Shown in pieces: positions 34,786 through 43,401 of a stretch of 64,000 nucleotides of DNA. The position numbers were made by a program, and so were the translations under genes. Below the pieces are notes generated by a model. It searched no databases, was not told the origin of the DNA, and saw only the letters and a list, made by a program, of their open reading frames with translations. Position 1 is the stretch's first letter; every line of letters starts with the position of its first letter. Source of the DNA: Thermoactinomyces intermedius (GTDB lineage Bacteria > Bacillota > Bacilli > Thermoactinomycetales > Thermoactinomycetaceae); assembly GCF_016055025.1 (NCBI RefSeq), contig NZ_JAECVW010000003.1; one strand, written 5' to 3'.

Positions 34786-36294
34786 ATGATGCAAACATTG
34801 CTGGATTTTGACCTGAGGGTGATGGCCCCCGAGCTGACGATCGTCGTTGTCGCCGCTCTGTTGATGATTTTGGATTTGTTGTTGAAAGAAACGGTGTCAA
34901 AGAGATGGATGGGCATCTTCGGGCTCATTGCCATCTTGGCGGCAGGCGTTTTCGTCGGTATGGGTTGGGGGCATGAACCGTATCAGATTTTGGGGGATTC
35001 GTACCGGATTGATCATTTGAGCTTGACGCTCAAAGCCATTTTGCTTGCCGGAACGGCTTTGGTTTTCTTGTTTTCCTTCCGGAAGGACGAAGAGTTGAAA
35101 GCGGAAAGCGAATATTATTCTTTGCTTCTTACCGCATTGCTCGGTGCCATGATTATGGTGTCGTCGGCGGAATTGATCACGTTGTTTGTCGGCTTGGAGC
35201 TTTTGAGCCTCTCATCCTACATATTGGCCGGGATTCGGAAAAAACGGACCGATGCGACCGAAGCGGCGTGGAAATATGTTGTTTTGGGAGGGGCTTCCTC
35301 CGCTTTTATCCTGTACGGGATGTCCTTCCTCTACGGATTGACCGGAAGCACCCATTTGTTTGAGATACGGGACCGTGTGGCGGAAGTGGCGGCAACTGAT
35401 TACCAGCTGTTCCTCTTTTTATCGTTCTTTTTGATGATGGTCGGGTTTGGTTTTAAAATTTCATCCGTGCCTTTCCACACTTGGGTTCCCGATGTTTATC
35501 AGGGTGCATCCACCCCGGTGGCGGTGTTTCTGGCTGTGGTGTCCAAAGCCGCAGCGTTTGCCCTGGTACTCCGGATATTGCTCGGGGCCTATATTCCCCT
35601 GGTGTCAAACGGTGTCTGGAATGAAGTGATTTCCTGGACATTGATGATCATGGCAGCGGCTTCCATGATTGTGGGAAACACGGTGGCATTACGCCAAACC
35701 AATGCCAAGCGGCTGATGGCTTACTCCAGCATCGCCAATGCCGGCTATCTGCTGGTTCCTCCCGCCACGATGGGATTTGTGGGATATGATTTGTTCCCGA
35801 GTCTGGTGTATTACCTCATCGCCTATCTGTTCATGACGGCCGGGGCCTTTGTGGTGATTGAAGTTGTGGGAAAAGAGGTGGGAACCTATGATTTGAAAGC
35901 TTTTTCCGGATTGTACCAGCGTTCGCCGGGGCTGGCGGTGATCATGACCCTGTTTCTTTTGTCTCTTGCCGGCCTTCCCGTGACGGCGGGGTTTGTGGGG
36001 AAATTTTACATTTTGATGAGCGCGGTGGCCGGTTCCCATCATTGGCTGGCGCTCATCATGATCATCACAACGGTGATTTCTTATTACTATTATTTTCGCA
36101 TTGCCCGGCACATCTATTTTAGAAAAGCCGGGGAGGTTGGAAAGCTGAACGTCCCTTGGGCGGTGATGGCTGTGATCGGGATCGGATGTTTGGGCACCCT
36201 TTTGTTGGGATTGATGCCGGACTACTTCTTTCAAGCCTTGGGAGATCTGGATTGGATGTCCGCGTTCTCCCAAGCCGCCAATTCTTCCCCTTAG
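34786..36294 (+). CDS. nuoN: NADH-quinone oxidoreductase-like subunit N
   Basis: 502 residues. Glu is in L-F-V-G-L-E-L-L-S-L-S-S-Y and Lys in F-K-I-S-S-V-P-F-H-T-W-V-P-D-V-Y-Q-G. Start at the first of two adjacent ATG codons, after GGAGGGTAGGGG. Last gene of the operon: no nuoE, nuoF or nuoG is present. Confidence 0.97.
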   Translation: MMQTLLDFDLRVMAPELTIVVVAALLMILDLLLKETVSKRWMGIFGLIAILAAGVFVGMGWGHEPYQILGDSYRIDHLSLTLKAILLAGTALVFLFSFRKDEELKAESEYYSLLLTALLGAMIMVSSAELITLFVGLELLSLSSYILAGIRKKRTDATEAAWKYVVLGGASSAFILYGMSFLYGLTGSTHLFEIRDRVAEVAATDYQLFLFLSFFLMMVGFGFKISSVPFHTWVPDVYQGASTPVAVFLAVVSKAAAFALVLRILLGAYIPLVSNGVWNEVISWTLMIMAAASMIVGNTVALRQTNAKRLMAYSSIANAGYLLVPPATMGFVGYDLFPSLVYYLIAYLFMTAGAFVVIEVVGKEVGTYDLKAFSGLYQRSPGLAVIMTLFLLSLAGLPVTAGFVGKFYILMSAVAGSHHWLALIMIITTVISYYYYFRIARHIYFRKAGEVGKLNVPWAVMAVIGIGCLGTLLLGLMPDYFFQALGDLDWMSAFSQAANSSP

Positions 36295-36314
36295 AGTCTC
36301 TTTTTATCCGGTGA

Positions 36315-36351
36315 AAGCATACCCTTCGTCAGGAGGGGTATGCTTGTTTTG
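36315..36351 (+). terminator. Terminator after nuoN
   Basis: AAGCATACCC and GGGTATGCTT form a perfect 10-bp stem with an 11-base loop, followed by the T-rich GTTTTG. Confidence 0.7.
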
Positions 36352-36441
36352 TTCATGCATTTGCAAAAATATCTTTTGCGCATTCGCCATTTTTTTTGTA
36401 CCATGGTAGCATGTGAACATATGCCTGAGGGAGTGCATATT

Positions 36442-36684
36442 ATGGATGGGACGACGCAGCTGGCCTTGTCGGGGCTGGTGAACATATTCCTCTCGATCCT
36501 CAGCATTGCCTTTGTCTGGTGGATTTTGCTGGGCATGCGCATCGAGCAACTGTTTAAAAAGAATCACACGGCTCAGATCAGAGCCTTGATGATCGTCTTG
36601 TCGATCATTCTCGGGCATCAACTGGCGTCCTTTTTTATTGATTATCTCAGTTGGTCCAGGCTGATCAGCCAGCTGATTCACTGA
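36442..36684 (+). CDS. ywzB: DUF1146 membrane protein (YwzB-like)
   Basis: 80 residues with two hydrophobic helices separated by a basic loop, G-M-R-I-E-Q-L-F-K-K. The family, of unknown function, lies between the ATP synthase operon and ywmB in Bacillus subtilis, exactly as here apart from the nuo genes. Start at ATG after GAGGGAG; a longer open frame upstream would run through the nuoN terminator. Confidence 0.85.
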   Translation: MDGTTQLALSGLVNIFLSILSIAFVWWILLGMRIEQLFKKNHTAQIRALMIVLSIILGHQLASFFIDYLSWSRLISQLIH

Positions 36685-36757
36685 CCGGTTCCACGTATAT
36701 CCTTTCCCCTGAATGTGAAGAATGGGAATAATAAGAATTTGGGGAGAGGGATGGAAA

Positions 36758-37486
36758 ATGTGGGGGATTGTGAAAAAAGTGATTCTCTTTTGTGTCTTTT
36801 TGCCTTTTTTATTCATTGGATCACAGGAACAATCCCGGCCTGAAGGGCAATTGATCCAAGCGTTCAAGAAAGTCGGCGTGGAGCCGGAGCGATATGTGCT
36901 GCATTATGGAAACCGGCTGCACCGGGCAATGAGCCGGCAAGAGATCGAAGAGTGGACACAAGCATTGAGTCGTTCATTCAATATCGGACCTGCAGAACGC
37001 AATGATGAGTTTGACGGAATAAAATTTTCGGCGGAAGGGATCATTGAACAAAACATTTTGGTGAAAATGGTTGTGATCAATGATGAACCGTCTGAAGCAC
37101 TCAACCATCCATATTTGTCCATTCAATTGGAAGGAAAAGGAAGTGACCGGGAAAACTGGCAAGCCGCCCGCGATCATGTGACGCGTGTGTTGTTAAATCA
37201 TGGCATTACTCCATCTTATCATTATTCTGTTCAGGGAAGCAGGCCGGTGCAAAACGAACAGGAGGAACATTTACTTGCGGAGATTTTCCGGTTGTTGAAA
37301 GCGGAAGAGGTGGAAGCGATGCACACGGATCATACCATCAGCATCTCCGCACTTTCTCCGTTGTTGCCGGCAGGCATCAAGACCAGAGGCGGCATGATGA
37401 ATATGCAAGCGGCCGTTCGGATGAATCAGGATGCCCATCGCATGGTTATCACTTTAGGCACGCCAATTATCACCATCGAATATTAG
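36758..37486 (+). CDS. ywmB: YwmB-like secreted protein
   Basis: 242 residues. An N-terminal signal or anchor (about residues 3-20) precedes a soluble domain whose family has a TATA-binding-protein-like fold in Bacillus subtilis YwmB. Function is unknown. It directly precedes murA in Bacillus. Start at ATG seven bases after GGGGAGAGGG; another ATG five bases closer is out of frame. Confidence 0.82.
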   Translation: MWGIVKKVILFCVFLPFLFIGSQEQSRPEGQLIQAFKKVGVEPERYVLHYGNRLHRAMSRQEIEEWTQALSRSFNIGPAERNDEFDGIKFSAEGIIEQNILVKMVVINDEPSEALNHPYLSIQLEGKGSDRENWQAARDHVTRVLLNHGITPSYHYSVQGSRPVQNEQEEHLLAEIFRLLKAEEVEAMHTDHTISISALSPLLPAGIKTRGGMMNMQAAVRMNQDAHRMVITLGTPIITIEY

Positions 37487-37504
37487 TTTTTGGGGGGAAA
37501 AGCT

Positions 37505-38800
37505 TTGGAAAAGATCATCGTTCAAGGCGGAACACGTTTAAAAGGAAGAGTGAAAGTACATGGCGCCAAAAATGCGGTGCTTCCTTTGATTGCCGCATCC
37601 ATTTTGGCATCCAGAGGGGACATCAAAATTACGGATGTTCCGCTTTTGGAAGATGTGAAAACCATCACTCAACTGTTGAAACGCTTGGGGATCCAAGCCG
37701 ATCTGGGTGATGACCAAATCGTGATCAATGCAGAAAAAGTGGGATCCACCGAAGCGCCTTATGAACTGGTGCGCAAGATGAGAGCTTCTGTTTTGGTGAT
37801 GGGACCCCTGCTTGCCAGAAAAAAACATGCGCGGATTCCTCTCCCGGGAGGATGTGCCATCGGAAGCAGGCCGATTGATCTGCATTTGAAAGGATTGGAA
37901 GCCATGGGTGCCCGGTTTGACATCGGGCAGGGCTACATTGAAGGAACCATTGACGGGCGCCTTCATGGAGCAACGATTTATCTGGATTTCCCAAGTGTCG
38001 GAGCTACCCAAAATATCATGATGGCAGCAACATTGGCTGAAGGCCGGACAGTGATTGAAAATGCCGCTTGTGAGCCGGAAATCGTGGATCTGGCCAACTT
38101 CCTCAATGCGATGGGCGCAAAAATCCGGGGAGCCGGTACTGATGAAATTCGCATCGATGGCGTGGATATTTTGCGGGGAACGGAATACACCGTGATTCCC
38201 GACCGGATCGAAGCCGGAACTTACATGGTGGCGGCTGCCATCACCCGCGGCGAAGTTTTTGTGGAAGGAGCCATTTCCGATCATTTGGTTCCGTTGATTG
38301 CCAAGATGCGTGAAATGGGAGTTCATGTGCTTGACGGCGAAAACGGGATTCACGTCCGTGCAGAAGGGGAGTTGAAACCCGTGGATGTCAAAACCTTGCC
38401 CTATCCCGGATTTCCGACGGACATGCAATCGCAGATGATGGCTCTTTTGCTTACCGCAAACGGAAACAGCATGTTGACGGAAACCGTGTTTGAAAACCGG
38501 TTTATGCATGTGGAAGAGTTTAAGCGGATGGGGGCGCAGATTAAAATCGACCGGCGCACCGCATTGATTGAAGGTGGAAAACCGTTGTCGGGGGCTCAGG
38601 TGAAAGCCACGGATCTGCGTGCCGGTGCGGCCTTGATTCTGGCCGGGTTGGCGGCGGAAGGAGTCACCGAAGTGACGGAGCTGCATCATGTGGATCGTGG
38701 TTATGTGGATATTGTCGGGAAATTGAGAGGTTTGGGAGCCAAAATTGAACGGGTGAGCGAGGAAAAAAGTTCCGGGGTGGAACAAAAATCTTTTGCATGA
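37505..38800 (+). CDS. murA: UDP-N-acetylglucosamine 1-carboxyvinyltransferase
   Basis: 431 residues. MurA transfers enolpyruvate from PEP to UDP-GlcNAc, the first committed step of peptidoglycan synthesis. Catalytic Cys117 lies in P-G-G-C-A-I-G-S-R-P, so fosfomycin sensitivity is expected. Lys22 is in H-G-A-K-N-A. The start is TTG after GGGGGGAAAAGC. This is the murAA position; no second copy occurs in the window. Confidence 0.97.
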   Translation: MEKIIVQGGTRLKGRVKVHGAKNAVLPLIAASILASRGDIKITDVPLLEDVKTITQLLKRLGIQADLGDDQIVINAEKVGSTEAPYELVRKMRASVLVMGPLLARKKHARIPLPGGCAIGSRPIDLHLKGLEAMGARFDIGQGYIEGTIDGRLHGATIYLDFPSVGATQNIMMAATLAEGRTVIENAACEPEIVDLANFLNAMGAKIRGAGTDEIRIDGVDILRGTEYTVIPDRIEAGTYMVAAAITRGEVFVEGAISDHLVPLIAKMREMGVHVLDGENGIHVRAEGELKPVDVKTLPYPGFPTDMQSQMMALLLTANGNSMLTETVFENRFMHVEEFKRMGAQIKIDRRTALIEGGKPLSGAQVKATDLRAGAALILAGLAAEGVTEVTELHHVDRGYVDIVGKLRGLGAKIERVSEEKSSGVEQKSFA

Positions 38801-38813
38801 CCAAACGAAGGTC

Positions 38814-38846
38814 AAGCGGCTTCTTTGAAAGGAAGCCGCTTTTTTC
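38814..38846 (+). terminator. Terminator after murA
   Basis: AAGCGGCTTC and GAAGCCGCTT form a 10-bp stem around an 8-base loop, followed by T5. Confidence 0.9.
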
Positions 38847-38918
38847 TTTATCAGGAAATCTACGAATTCCGGTTCTAAAAAAGGGGGTTTTTTTCATAGC
38901 TTGGTAGTAAACGCTGTG

Positions 38919-39965
38919 ATGCAAATGGAGGCGAAGAACAGATTGCACAAAGGATTGCTGATGGCATTGTTGGGGCTGTTGGGCGTCATCCTTTTGGTTC
39001 CGGTGTTTTTGGTTGCCTTGGATTCCGATGTTCCGCCGGAGGCATTGGCAAAAGAGAAAGCGATTCAAAATGAAAATCAGGATATCCGGGTCAAAGTGTA
39101 CTTGACAGAGTCGAAAAAAGTGGTTCAGTTGCCGTTGGAAGAGTACATTTACGGGGTCGTGGCGGCGGAAATGCCGGCGGATTTCCACAAGGAAGCCTTA
39201 AAAGCCCAGGCTTTGGCTGCCCGGACTTATATCGTGGACCGGCTGGAACGGAAAGATTATTCGGATCTGTCCAAATGGGGGAAAGAAGCAAAGAAAGCAC
39301 ATGTCACGGACACAGTGAACCATCAGGCTTTTAAAACGGATGACATGTTGAAAAAGGAGTGGAAAGCCCGGTATGAAACCTTCCGGAATTCCATCCGGGA
39401 GGCCGTGAAGGAAACCGAAGGCCAGATCATCACCTATCGGGGAAAGCCCATTTATGCCGCGTTTTTTTCAACCAGCAACGGTTATACTGAGAATTCGGAG
39501 GAGTATTTCAAACATAAGTATCCGTACTTGCGGAGCGTGTCTTCCCCATGGGACCGGATGTCCCCGAAATATATTCACCGGCATACGTTGTCATGGGACG
39601 AGTTTGTCAGCCGGCTGGAAAAGAAAACCGGACAGGCGGTCAGCCTTCCGGCCTCAACCGGTACGCGTTTGATCCGGGTGACCGGGCGTACGGAAGGAAA
39701 AAGAATCGCCAAAATCAGGATTGGCGATCAGACATTTACCGGCAGGGAAATCCGGGAAGCCTTGGGATTGGCTTCAACCGACTTTGATGTGGAGGTACGG
39801 GGGGATCAGCTTCAAATTACCACCCGCGGATACGGACACGGCGTCGGCATGAGCCAATGGGGCGCCAATTTGATGGCAAAACAGGGAAAAAAGGTGGATG
39901 AAATCATCCGGCATTATTACCAGGGGGTAAAGATTGAGCCCTTCTCCCCCGATCAAGTAAAATAA
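38919..39965 (+). CDS. spoIID: Stage II sporulation protein D (lytic transglycosylase)
   Basis: 348 residues from this ATG. One N-terminal membrane helix (about 12-34) is followed by the SpoIID domain with the catalytic glutamate of V-A-A-E-M-P (Glu84) and the C-terminal G-H-G-V-G-M-S-Q-W-G-A. It cleaves denuded glycan during engulfment in the mother cell. TTG, GTG and two ATG starts lie within 25 bases and none has a strong ribosome-binding site, so the exact start is uncertain. The 3' end overlaps splB by 13 bases. Confidence 0.94.
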   Translation: MQMEAKNRLHKGLLMALLGLLGVILLVPVFLVALDSDVPPEALAKEKAIQNENQDIRVKVYLTESKKVVQLPLEEYIYGVVAAEMPADFHKEALKAQALAARTYIVDRLERKDYSDLSKWGKEAKKAHVTDTVNHQAFKTDDMLKKEWKARYETFRNSIREAVKETEGQIITYRGKPIYAAFFSTSNGYTENSEEYFKHKYPYLRSVSSPWDRMSPKYIHRHTLSWDEFVSRLEKKTGQAVSLPASTGTRLIRVTGRTEGKRIAKIRIGDQTFTGREIREALGLASTDFDVEVRGDQLQITTRGYGHGVGMSQWGANLMAKQGKKVDEIIRHYYQGVKIEPFSPDQVK

Positions 39966-40978
39966 AGAATTTCTGCCCGGGGGAAGTAAGTGGAAATGGT
40001 GCGGTGCATAAAATCTTTGATTTCGTCCATTTGCTCTTTGGGGTAAACATACTTTACCCGTCCGTAAGGGCCCCATTTTTTTCTCCGTTTTTCATCGTCC
40101 ATGTCCAGCTTGGTCTTGGGGTAACGTTCTTCGATGACCCGTTTGGCGCTTTGCGTGTAACGGTGGGTGATGAGTTCAAAGGTCAAATCATCCACTTCGG
40201 GAAGGCGGTCGGACAAGTTTTTCAATAAGGCCTCGTATTGTTCTTTCCATCCGGAAAAAGAAGACATGATGGGAGCGATGATAAATCCGAGCGGGTAGCC
40301 GGCTTCCGCCACCTTTCCGGCGGCTTCGATCCGGTCCGGCAACGGGGAGGTTCCCGGTTCAAAATGCTTGACCACATAATCGGCATTGATGCTGAAGCGA
40401 AAACGGGTATGTCCTTTGTGGTCGGCATTCAAAAGGGGTTCCACGTTGGCGTACTTGGTGACAAAGCGCAAACGACCCAACGGCTGTTTTCCCATGAATT
40501 CGATGGTTTTGAAAAGCGACCCGGAAATGTGCTCGATGCCCACCGGATCGGAAGTACATGCGGCTTCAAACCGGGTGATTTCCGGAGCGCGTTCTTGAAT
40601 GTATTTTTCGGCTTGGGAAAAAATTTCATCCAGGTTGACATAAATCCGGATATAAGGACGCTTTCCGAGCGTTGTTTGCAGATAACAGTAATGGCAATGG
40701 CCCATACAGCCGGTGGCCAGCGGAATGGCATATTCGGCCGAGGGCTTGGATTGTTCGAATTTCAATGATTTCTTCACCCCGATGACCAAGGTCCGCTTGG
40801 CAATCCGGTATTTATCCAACGGGGTTTTTCCCGGCAGGCCTTTCACCTGGTTGTGCGAGGTCGTCGGCCGGACCGGAATCTTCATGTTTTGGAACCTTGC
40901 CACCAATTCTTTTCCCAGCGGATAGTCCAAGGCTCCGGGTTCGTAGTAGACCAGATCGGGTTCAAAGGGTTTTATCAC
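39953..40978 (-). CDS. splB: Spore photoproduct lyase
   Basis: 341 residues, a radical-SAM DNA repair enzyme that reverses 5-thyminyl-5,6-dihydrothymine in germinating spores. The cluster motif is C91-M-G-H-C95-H-Y-C98, and Cys141 in A-A-C-T-S-D-P matches the hydrogen-donating cysteine of the Bacillus enzyme. The GTG start is decided by a perfect AAGGAGGTGA seven to eight bases upstream; an ATG seven codons earlier lies before that site. Confidence 0.96.
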   Translation of the reverse strand: MIKPFEPDLVYYEPGALDYPLGKELVARFQNMKIPVRPTTSHNQVKGLPGKTPLDKYRIAKRTLVIGVKKSLKFEQSKPSAEYAIPLATGCMGHCHYCYLQTTLGKRPYIRIYVNLDEIFSQAEKYIQERAPEITRFEAACTSDPVGIEHISGSLFKTIEFMGKQPLGRLRFVTKYANVEPLLNADHKGHTRFRFSINADYVVKHFEPGTSPLPDRIEAAGKVAEAGYPLGFIIAPIMSSFSGWKEQYEALLKNLSDRLPEVDDLTFELITHRYTQSAKRVIEERYPKTKLDMDDEKRRKKWGPYGRVKYVYPKEQMDEIKDFMHRTISTYFPRAEILYFT

Positions 40979-41138
40979 CGTTTCACCTCCTTCTGCCAAA
41001 CCTTTTCTAAAGTATGAGCCAAAGAAATGAAGATCATGTATGTCTCAGTTTTGACTTTGCTTCGAATTTACTAAAAGTTCCCATCTGTGGGTATAAAAAG
41101 AGAGAAGCTGGTCGACAATGGTTCCTGAGGTGATTTCC

Positions 41139-41837
41139 ATGAAATCGAAGGAACCAAATGCAAATAACCAGATTTCTTCCTTTGAAAAAGCAAAGCGACG
41201 TTTGAAATGGAAAAAGTTAATGTCCAAAAAATGGTTTTTCCCTGCTGTTTATCTCTTTGTGGCAGCACTGATTTTAAGTGTGGCATGGTGGTATCAGGAT
41301 CATCAGGTCGAAAAAGCATCCAAAACCACCAGGGATCTGGTGGAACAAAATCTTCCCCAAGAGCCGATTCCGACCAATCCGACCGATGATGACATGGTAT
41401 TGCCTGTCGCAAAAAATGCCCATGCCAACAAAACCATGGGATTTTACAAGCAAGAAGATCCGGAAGCGAGCCGGGAATCCTCTTTGAACCAGTATGCCAA
41501 CACGTTCACGCCGCATTCGGGGGTTGACTTCGCGAAAAAAGACGGAGGCACCTTTGATGTGGTGGCGGCATTGGAAGGGAAAGTGGTGAAAGTCGAGGAA
41601 AACCCGGTTGTCGGATGGCAAGTGGTCATTCAGCATGAAAGCGGCATTCAAACGATTTACCAAAGCTTGGACGATGTGCGGGTCAAAAACGGACAAACCG
41701 TCAAAAAAGGACAAGTGATTGCCAAAGCCGGACGCAATCGTTTTGAAAAGGAAGCAGGTGTTCATCTGCATTTCGAAATCCGCGACCGGAATCAGAAAGC
41801 CATCAATCCGGATGTTTATTTAAGCGGGGAAAAATAA
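41139..41837 (+). CDS. spoIIQ: Stage II sporulation protein Q (LytM-like)
   Basis: 232 residues. One membrane helix (about 32-52) and an extracellular M23 domain. SpoIIQ is made in the forespore and pairs with SpoIIIAH across the intermembrane space. Zinc-ligand positions are intact (His126 and Asp130 in H-S-G-V-D, His211 in H-L-H-F-E), but the Y-x-H-L histidine is replaced (I-Y-Q-S-L), so hydrolase activity is doubtful. ATG chosen after CTGAGGTGATTTCC. Confidence 0.93.
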   Translation: MKSKEPNANNQISSFEKAKRRLKWKKLMSKKWFFPAVYLFVAALILSVAWWYQDHQVEKASKTTRDLVEQNLPQEPIPTNPTDDDMVLPVAKNAHANKTMGFYKQEDPEASRESSLNQYANTFTPHSGVDFAKKDGGTFDVVAALEGKVVKVEENPVVGWQVVIQHESGIQTIYQSLDDVRVKNGQTVKKGQVIAKAGRNRFEKEAGVHLHFEIRDRNQKAINPDVYLSGEK

Positions 41838-41844
41838 GGAAAAA

Positions 41845-41874
41845 GGCGTTTCCGTCCAAGGGAACGCTTTTTTT
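41845..41874 (+). terminator. Terminator after spoIIQ
   Basis: GCGTTTCC and GGGAACGC form an 8-bp stem (one G-T) with a 6-base loop and T7. Confidence 0.85.
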
Positions 41875-41929
41875 GTTCCAAGGAAAAAGAAAAATTGCCA
41901 AACATGGCTTGTCATGGCTTGTTTAGAAA

Positions 41930-41958
41930 GAATAACCCGCCTCTTCCCTCAATATAAT
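41930..41958 (+). promoter_or_regulatory. Putative spoIIID promoter
   Basis: GAATAAC is followed at 14 bases by AATATAAT. The first element resembles a sigma-E -35 box and the second includes a perfect sigma-A TATAAT, so the sigma factor is unresolved. spoIIID is sigma-E-dependent in Bacillus subtilis. Confidence 0.35.
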
Positions 41959-41992
41959 GTAGCAAATGGAGAAGAGAGGAGGGTCTGGCGGG

Positions 41993-42271
41993 GTGCATGA
42001 ATATATTAAGGAGCGAACATTAAAGATCGGACATTATTTTGTGGAGACGCGAAATACGGTCCGGACGATTGCGAAAGAGTTTGGTGTATCCAAGAGCACG
42101 GTCCATAAAGACCTGACGGAACGATTGCCGGAAATCAACCCGGAACTGGCTCGTCAAGTGAAAGAGATATTGGAATACCATAAGTCGATTCGTCATATAA
42201 GAGGAGGAGAAGCGACAAAGATTAAATATAAGCAAAAAACCGGAAAAAAGAAGCAAGAAGTGTCCGTGTGA
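41993..42271 (+). CDS. spoIIID: Sporulation transcription factor SpoIIID
   Basis: 92 residues from a GTG start, giving the conserved N-terminus H-E-Y-I-K-E-R-T. The helix-turn-helix is T-V-R-T-I-A-K-E-F-G-V-S-K-S-T-V-H-K-D, and Y-H-K-S-I-R-H-I-R-G-G-E-A-T-K closes the DNA-binding fold. It controls many mother-cell genes during sporulation. AGGAGGG lies nine bases before GTG. Unlike in Bacillus subtilis, mbl does not follow. Confidence 0.97.
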   Translation: MHEYIKERTLKIGHYFVETRNTVRTIAKEFGVSKSTVHKDLTERLPEINPELARQVKEILEYHKSIRHIRGGEATKIKYKQKTGKKKQEVSV

Positions 42272-42288
42272 CTGTGAAAATGAGACGG

Positions 42289-42371
42289 AAGCACCGGCAG
42301 TGTTTACATAAAAACAAGATCCCCGAATCATTGCCATAATATGTATCCTTTTTCCTCCCAACCGGTGCTTC
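42289..42371 (+). repeat. Long-loop 10-bp inverted repeat after spoIIID
   Basis: GAAGCACCGG and CCGGTGCTTC are exact complements separated by 63 bases. No T run follows. The rest of the 279-base gap up to the EpuA gene is AT-rich with no credible reading frame. Confidence 0.45.
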
Positions 42372-42550
42372 TTCTGTATAAGAAACTTTCACACTCCTAT
42401 AAGCTGTAAGTATAGACTTATGTTCATAGTTGCGATATATTCTATTATGAGTAGAATGGAGCTTCTTTAGAAGTAAACTTGATTTTGTTGGACGAGCTTC
42501 ATGAAATAGAGAGGATCGGAAATAGAAGTTAGCCTTGGAGAGGAATGCAG

Positions 42551-43315
42551 ATGAGTTATTCTGATAAAGAAAAACACATGGACTACCAATCCGACGATGT
42601 GGAGTCTTCAGCAGAAAAATTCAATAATCCATCGAACCATTCGACAGTGGGAAATGAAAAAGTGGATGATATTTTGCCGGTAGGCCAATTGAAATGGCGA
42701 AAAGATGAAGAAGAAGAGCAAGATACCCACGACAGCTTGGAGGCTGCCCGCAAGTTTGAGCCTGCAAAGCATGACAGCGACAAAGAGAAAGACAAAGAGA
42801 AAAAGCAGGAACAGACGGAGGAGAAGAAAGACTCCGGCAACCAGTTTGGTTCCAATGAGCATGGCGCACCTCCATCCTTCGAAGTGGAACAACCTTCTTC
42901 CCCGCATGAAAAACGGCAGCTTTCATTGGAAGACACGTTAACTCCCATCGATTTCAAGGAATATTCCATTGATCCGGTCATCGGAGCAAACAGCGGCGAC
43001 GAGAATTTCAAAGAAGAAGTAAAAAAGCCGTCTTTTGTTGCGGAACAGCCGGTGGAACCGCGGGTGGAACAACCGGGCTTCACCAAAGAAAAAAGGCAAA
43101 GTCCCGCTTCTCACGGTGATGATGATCCGGCGATTGATGAGAAAAAAGAGCAAATTCGAAAATGGGTTAAAATTCTTTGGCTGCCTGTTTCGCTCATTGT
43201 GGCTTTGTATGCGGGATTCGTCGTTGGTCATACCATCATTGGTGATCAACCGGCCGGCGATTTCTTGAATTTTGACATGTGGGTGCATATTTATCAATTG
43301 GTTTTTGGATCATAA
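42551..43315 (+). CDS. EpuA-domain membrane protein with a long acidic, disordered N-terminus
   Basis: 254 residues. The first 200 are low-complexity and dominated by Glu, Lys, Asp, Ser and Gln. The last 55 (from I-R-K-W-V-K-I-L-W-L-P) contain one membrane helix and match the EpuA family (PF11772), often misnamed an RNA polymerase subunit. The N-terminus would be cytoplasmic. ATG chosen seven bases after GGAGAGGA. Function unknown. Confidence 0.75.
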   Translation: MSYSDKEKHMDYQSDDVESSAEKFNNPSNHSTVGNEKVDDILPVGQLKWRKDEEEEQDTHDSLEAARKFEPAKHDSDKEKDKEKKQEQTEEKKDSGNQFGSNEHGAPPSFEVEQPSSPHEKRQLSLEDTLTPIDFKEYSIDPVIGANSGDENFKEEVKKPSFVAEQPVEPRVEQPGFTKEKRQSPASHGDDDPAIDEKKEQIRKWVKILWLPVSLIVALYAGFVVGHTIIGDQPAGDFLNFDMWVHIYQLVFGS

Positions 43316-43360
43316 GCCCCGTCTGTCATTTGGATGAAAGACGGGCTCTTTCCTTTTTTA
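43314..43360 (+). terminator. Terminator after the EpuA gene
   Basis: AGCCC(C)GTCT and AGACGGGCT form a 9-bp stem with one bulged base, then CTTTCC and TTTTTTA. The stem overlaps the stop codon. Confidence 0.75.
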
Positions 43361-43401
43361 TCAACCATCCGTTCGGTAAACTGTAAGAAGGGGGGTCCTG
43401 A

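Noticed and set aside
36340..36441. N-terminal extension of the YwzB-like protein
   Set aside because: It would start inside the nuoN terminator and lacks a ribosome-binding site; the ATG after GAGGGAG gives the normal family length.
37538..38815. 425-codon open frame antisense to murA
   Set aside because: Complement of a well-supported gene, with no recognisable domain or ribosome-binding site and an abnormal His/Phe-rich composition.
38875..38902. Sigma-E promoter for spoIID
   Set aside because: CATAGCTT resembles a -10 element but no acceptable -35 lies 13-15 bases upstream.
40979..41138. Forespore sigma-F and sigma-G promoters for spoIIQ and splB
   Set aside because: GGGTATAAAA upstream of spoIIQ and CATACTT upstream of splB are suggestive, but spacing or the -35 partner is poor, so they are not listed.
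42020..42361. 113-codon minus-strand frame overlapping spoIIID
   Set aside because: Mostly antisense to spoIIID; the GGGAGG upstream is too far from its ATG and no domain is recognisable.
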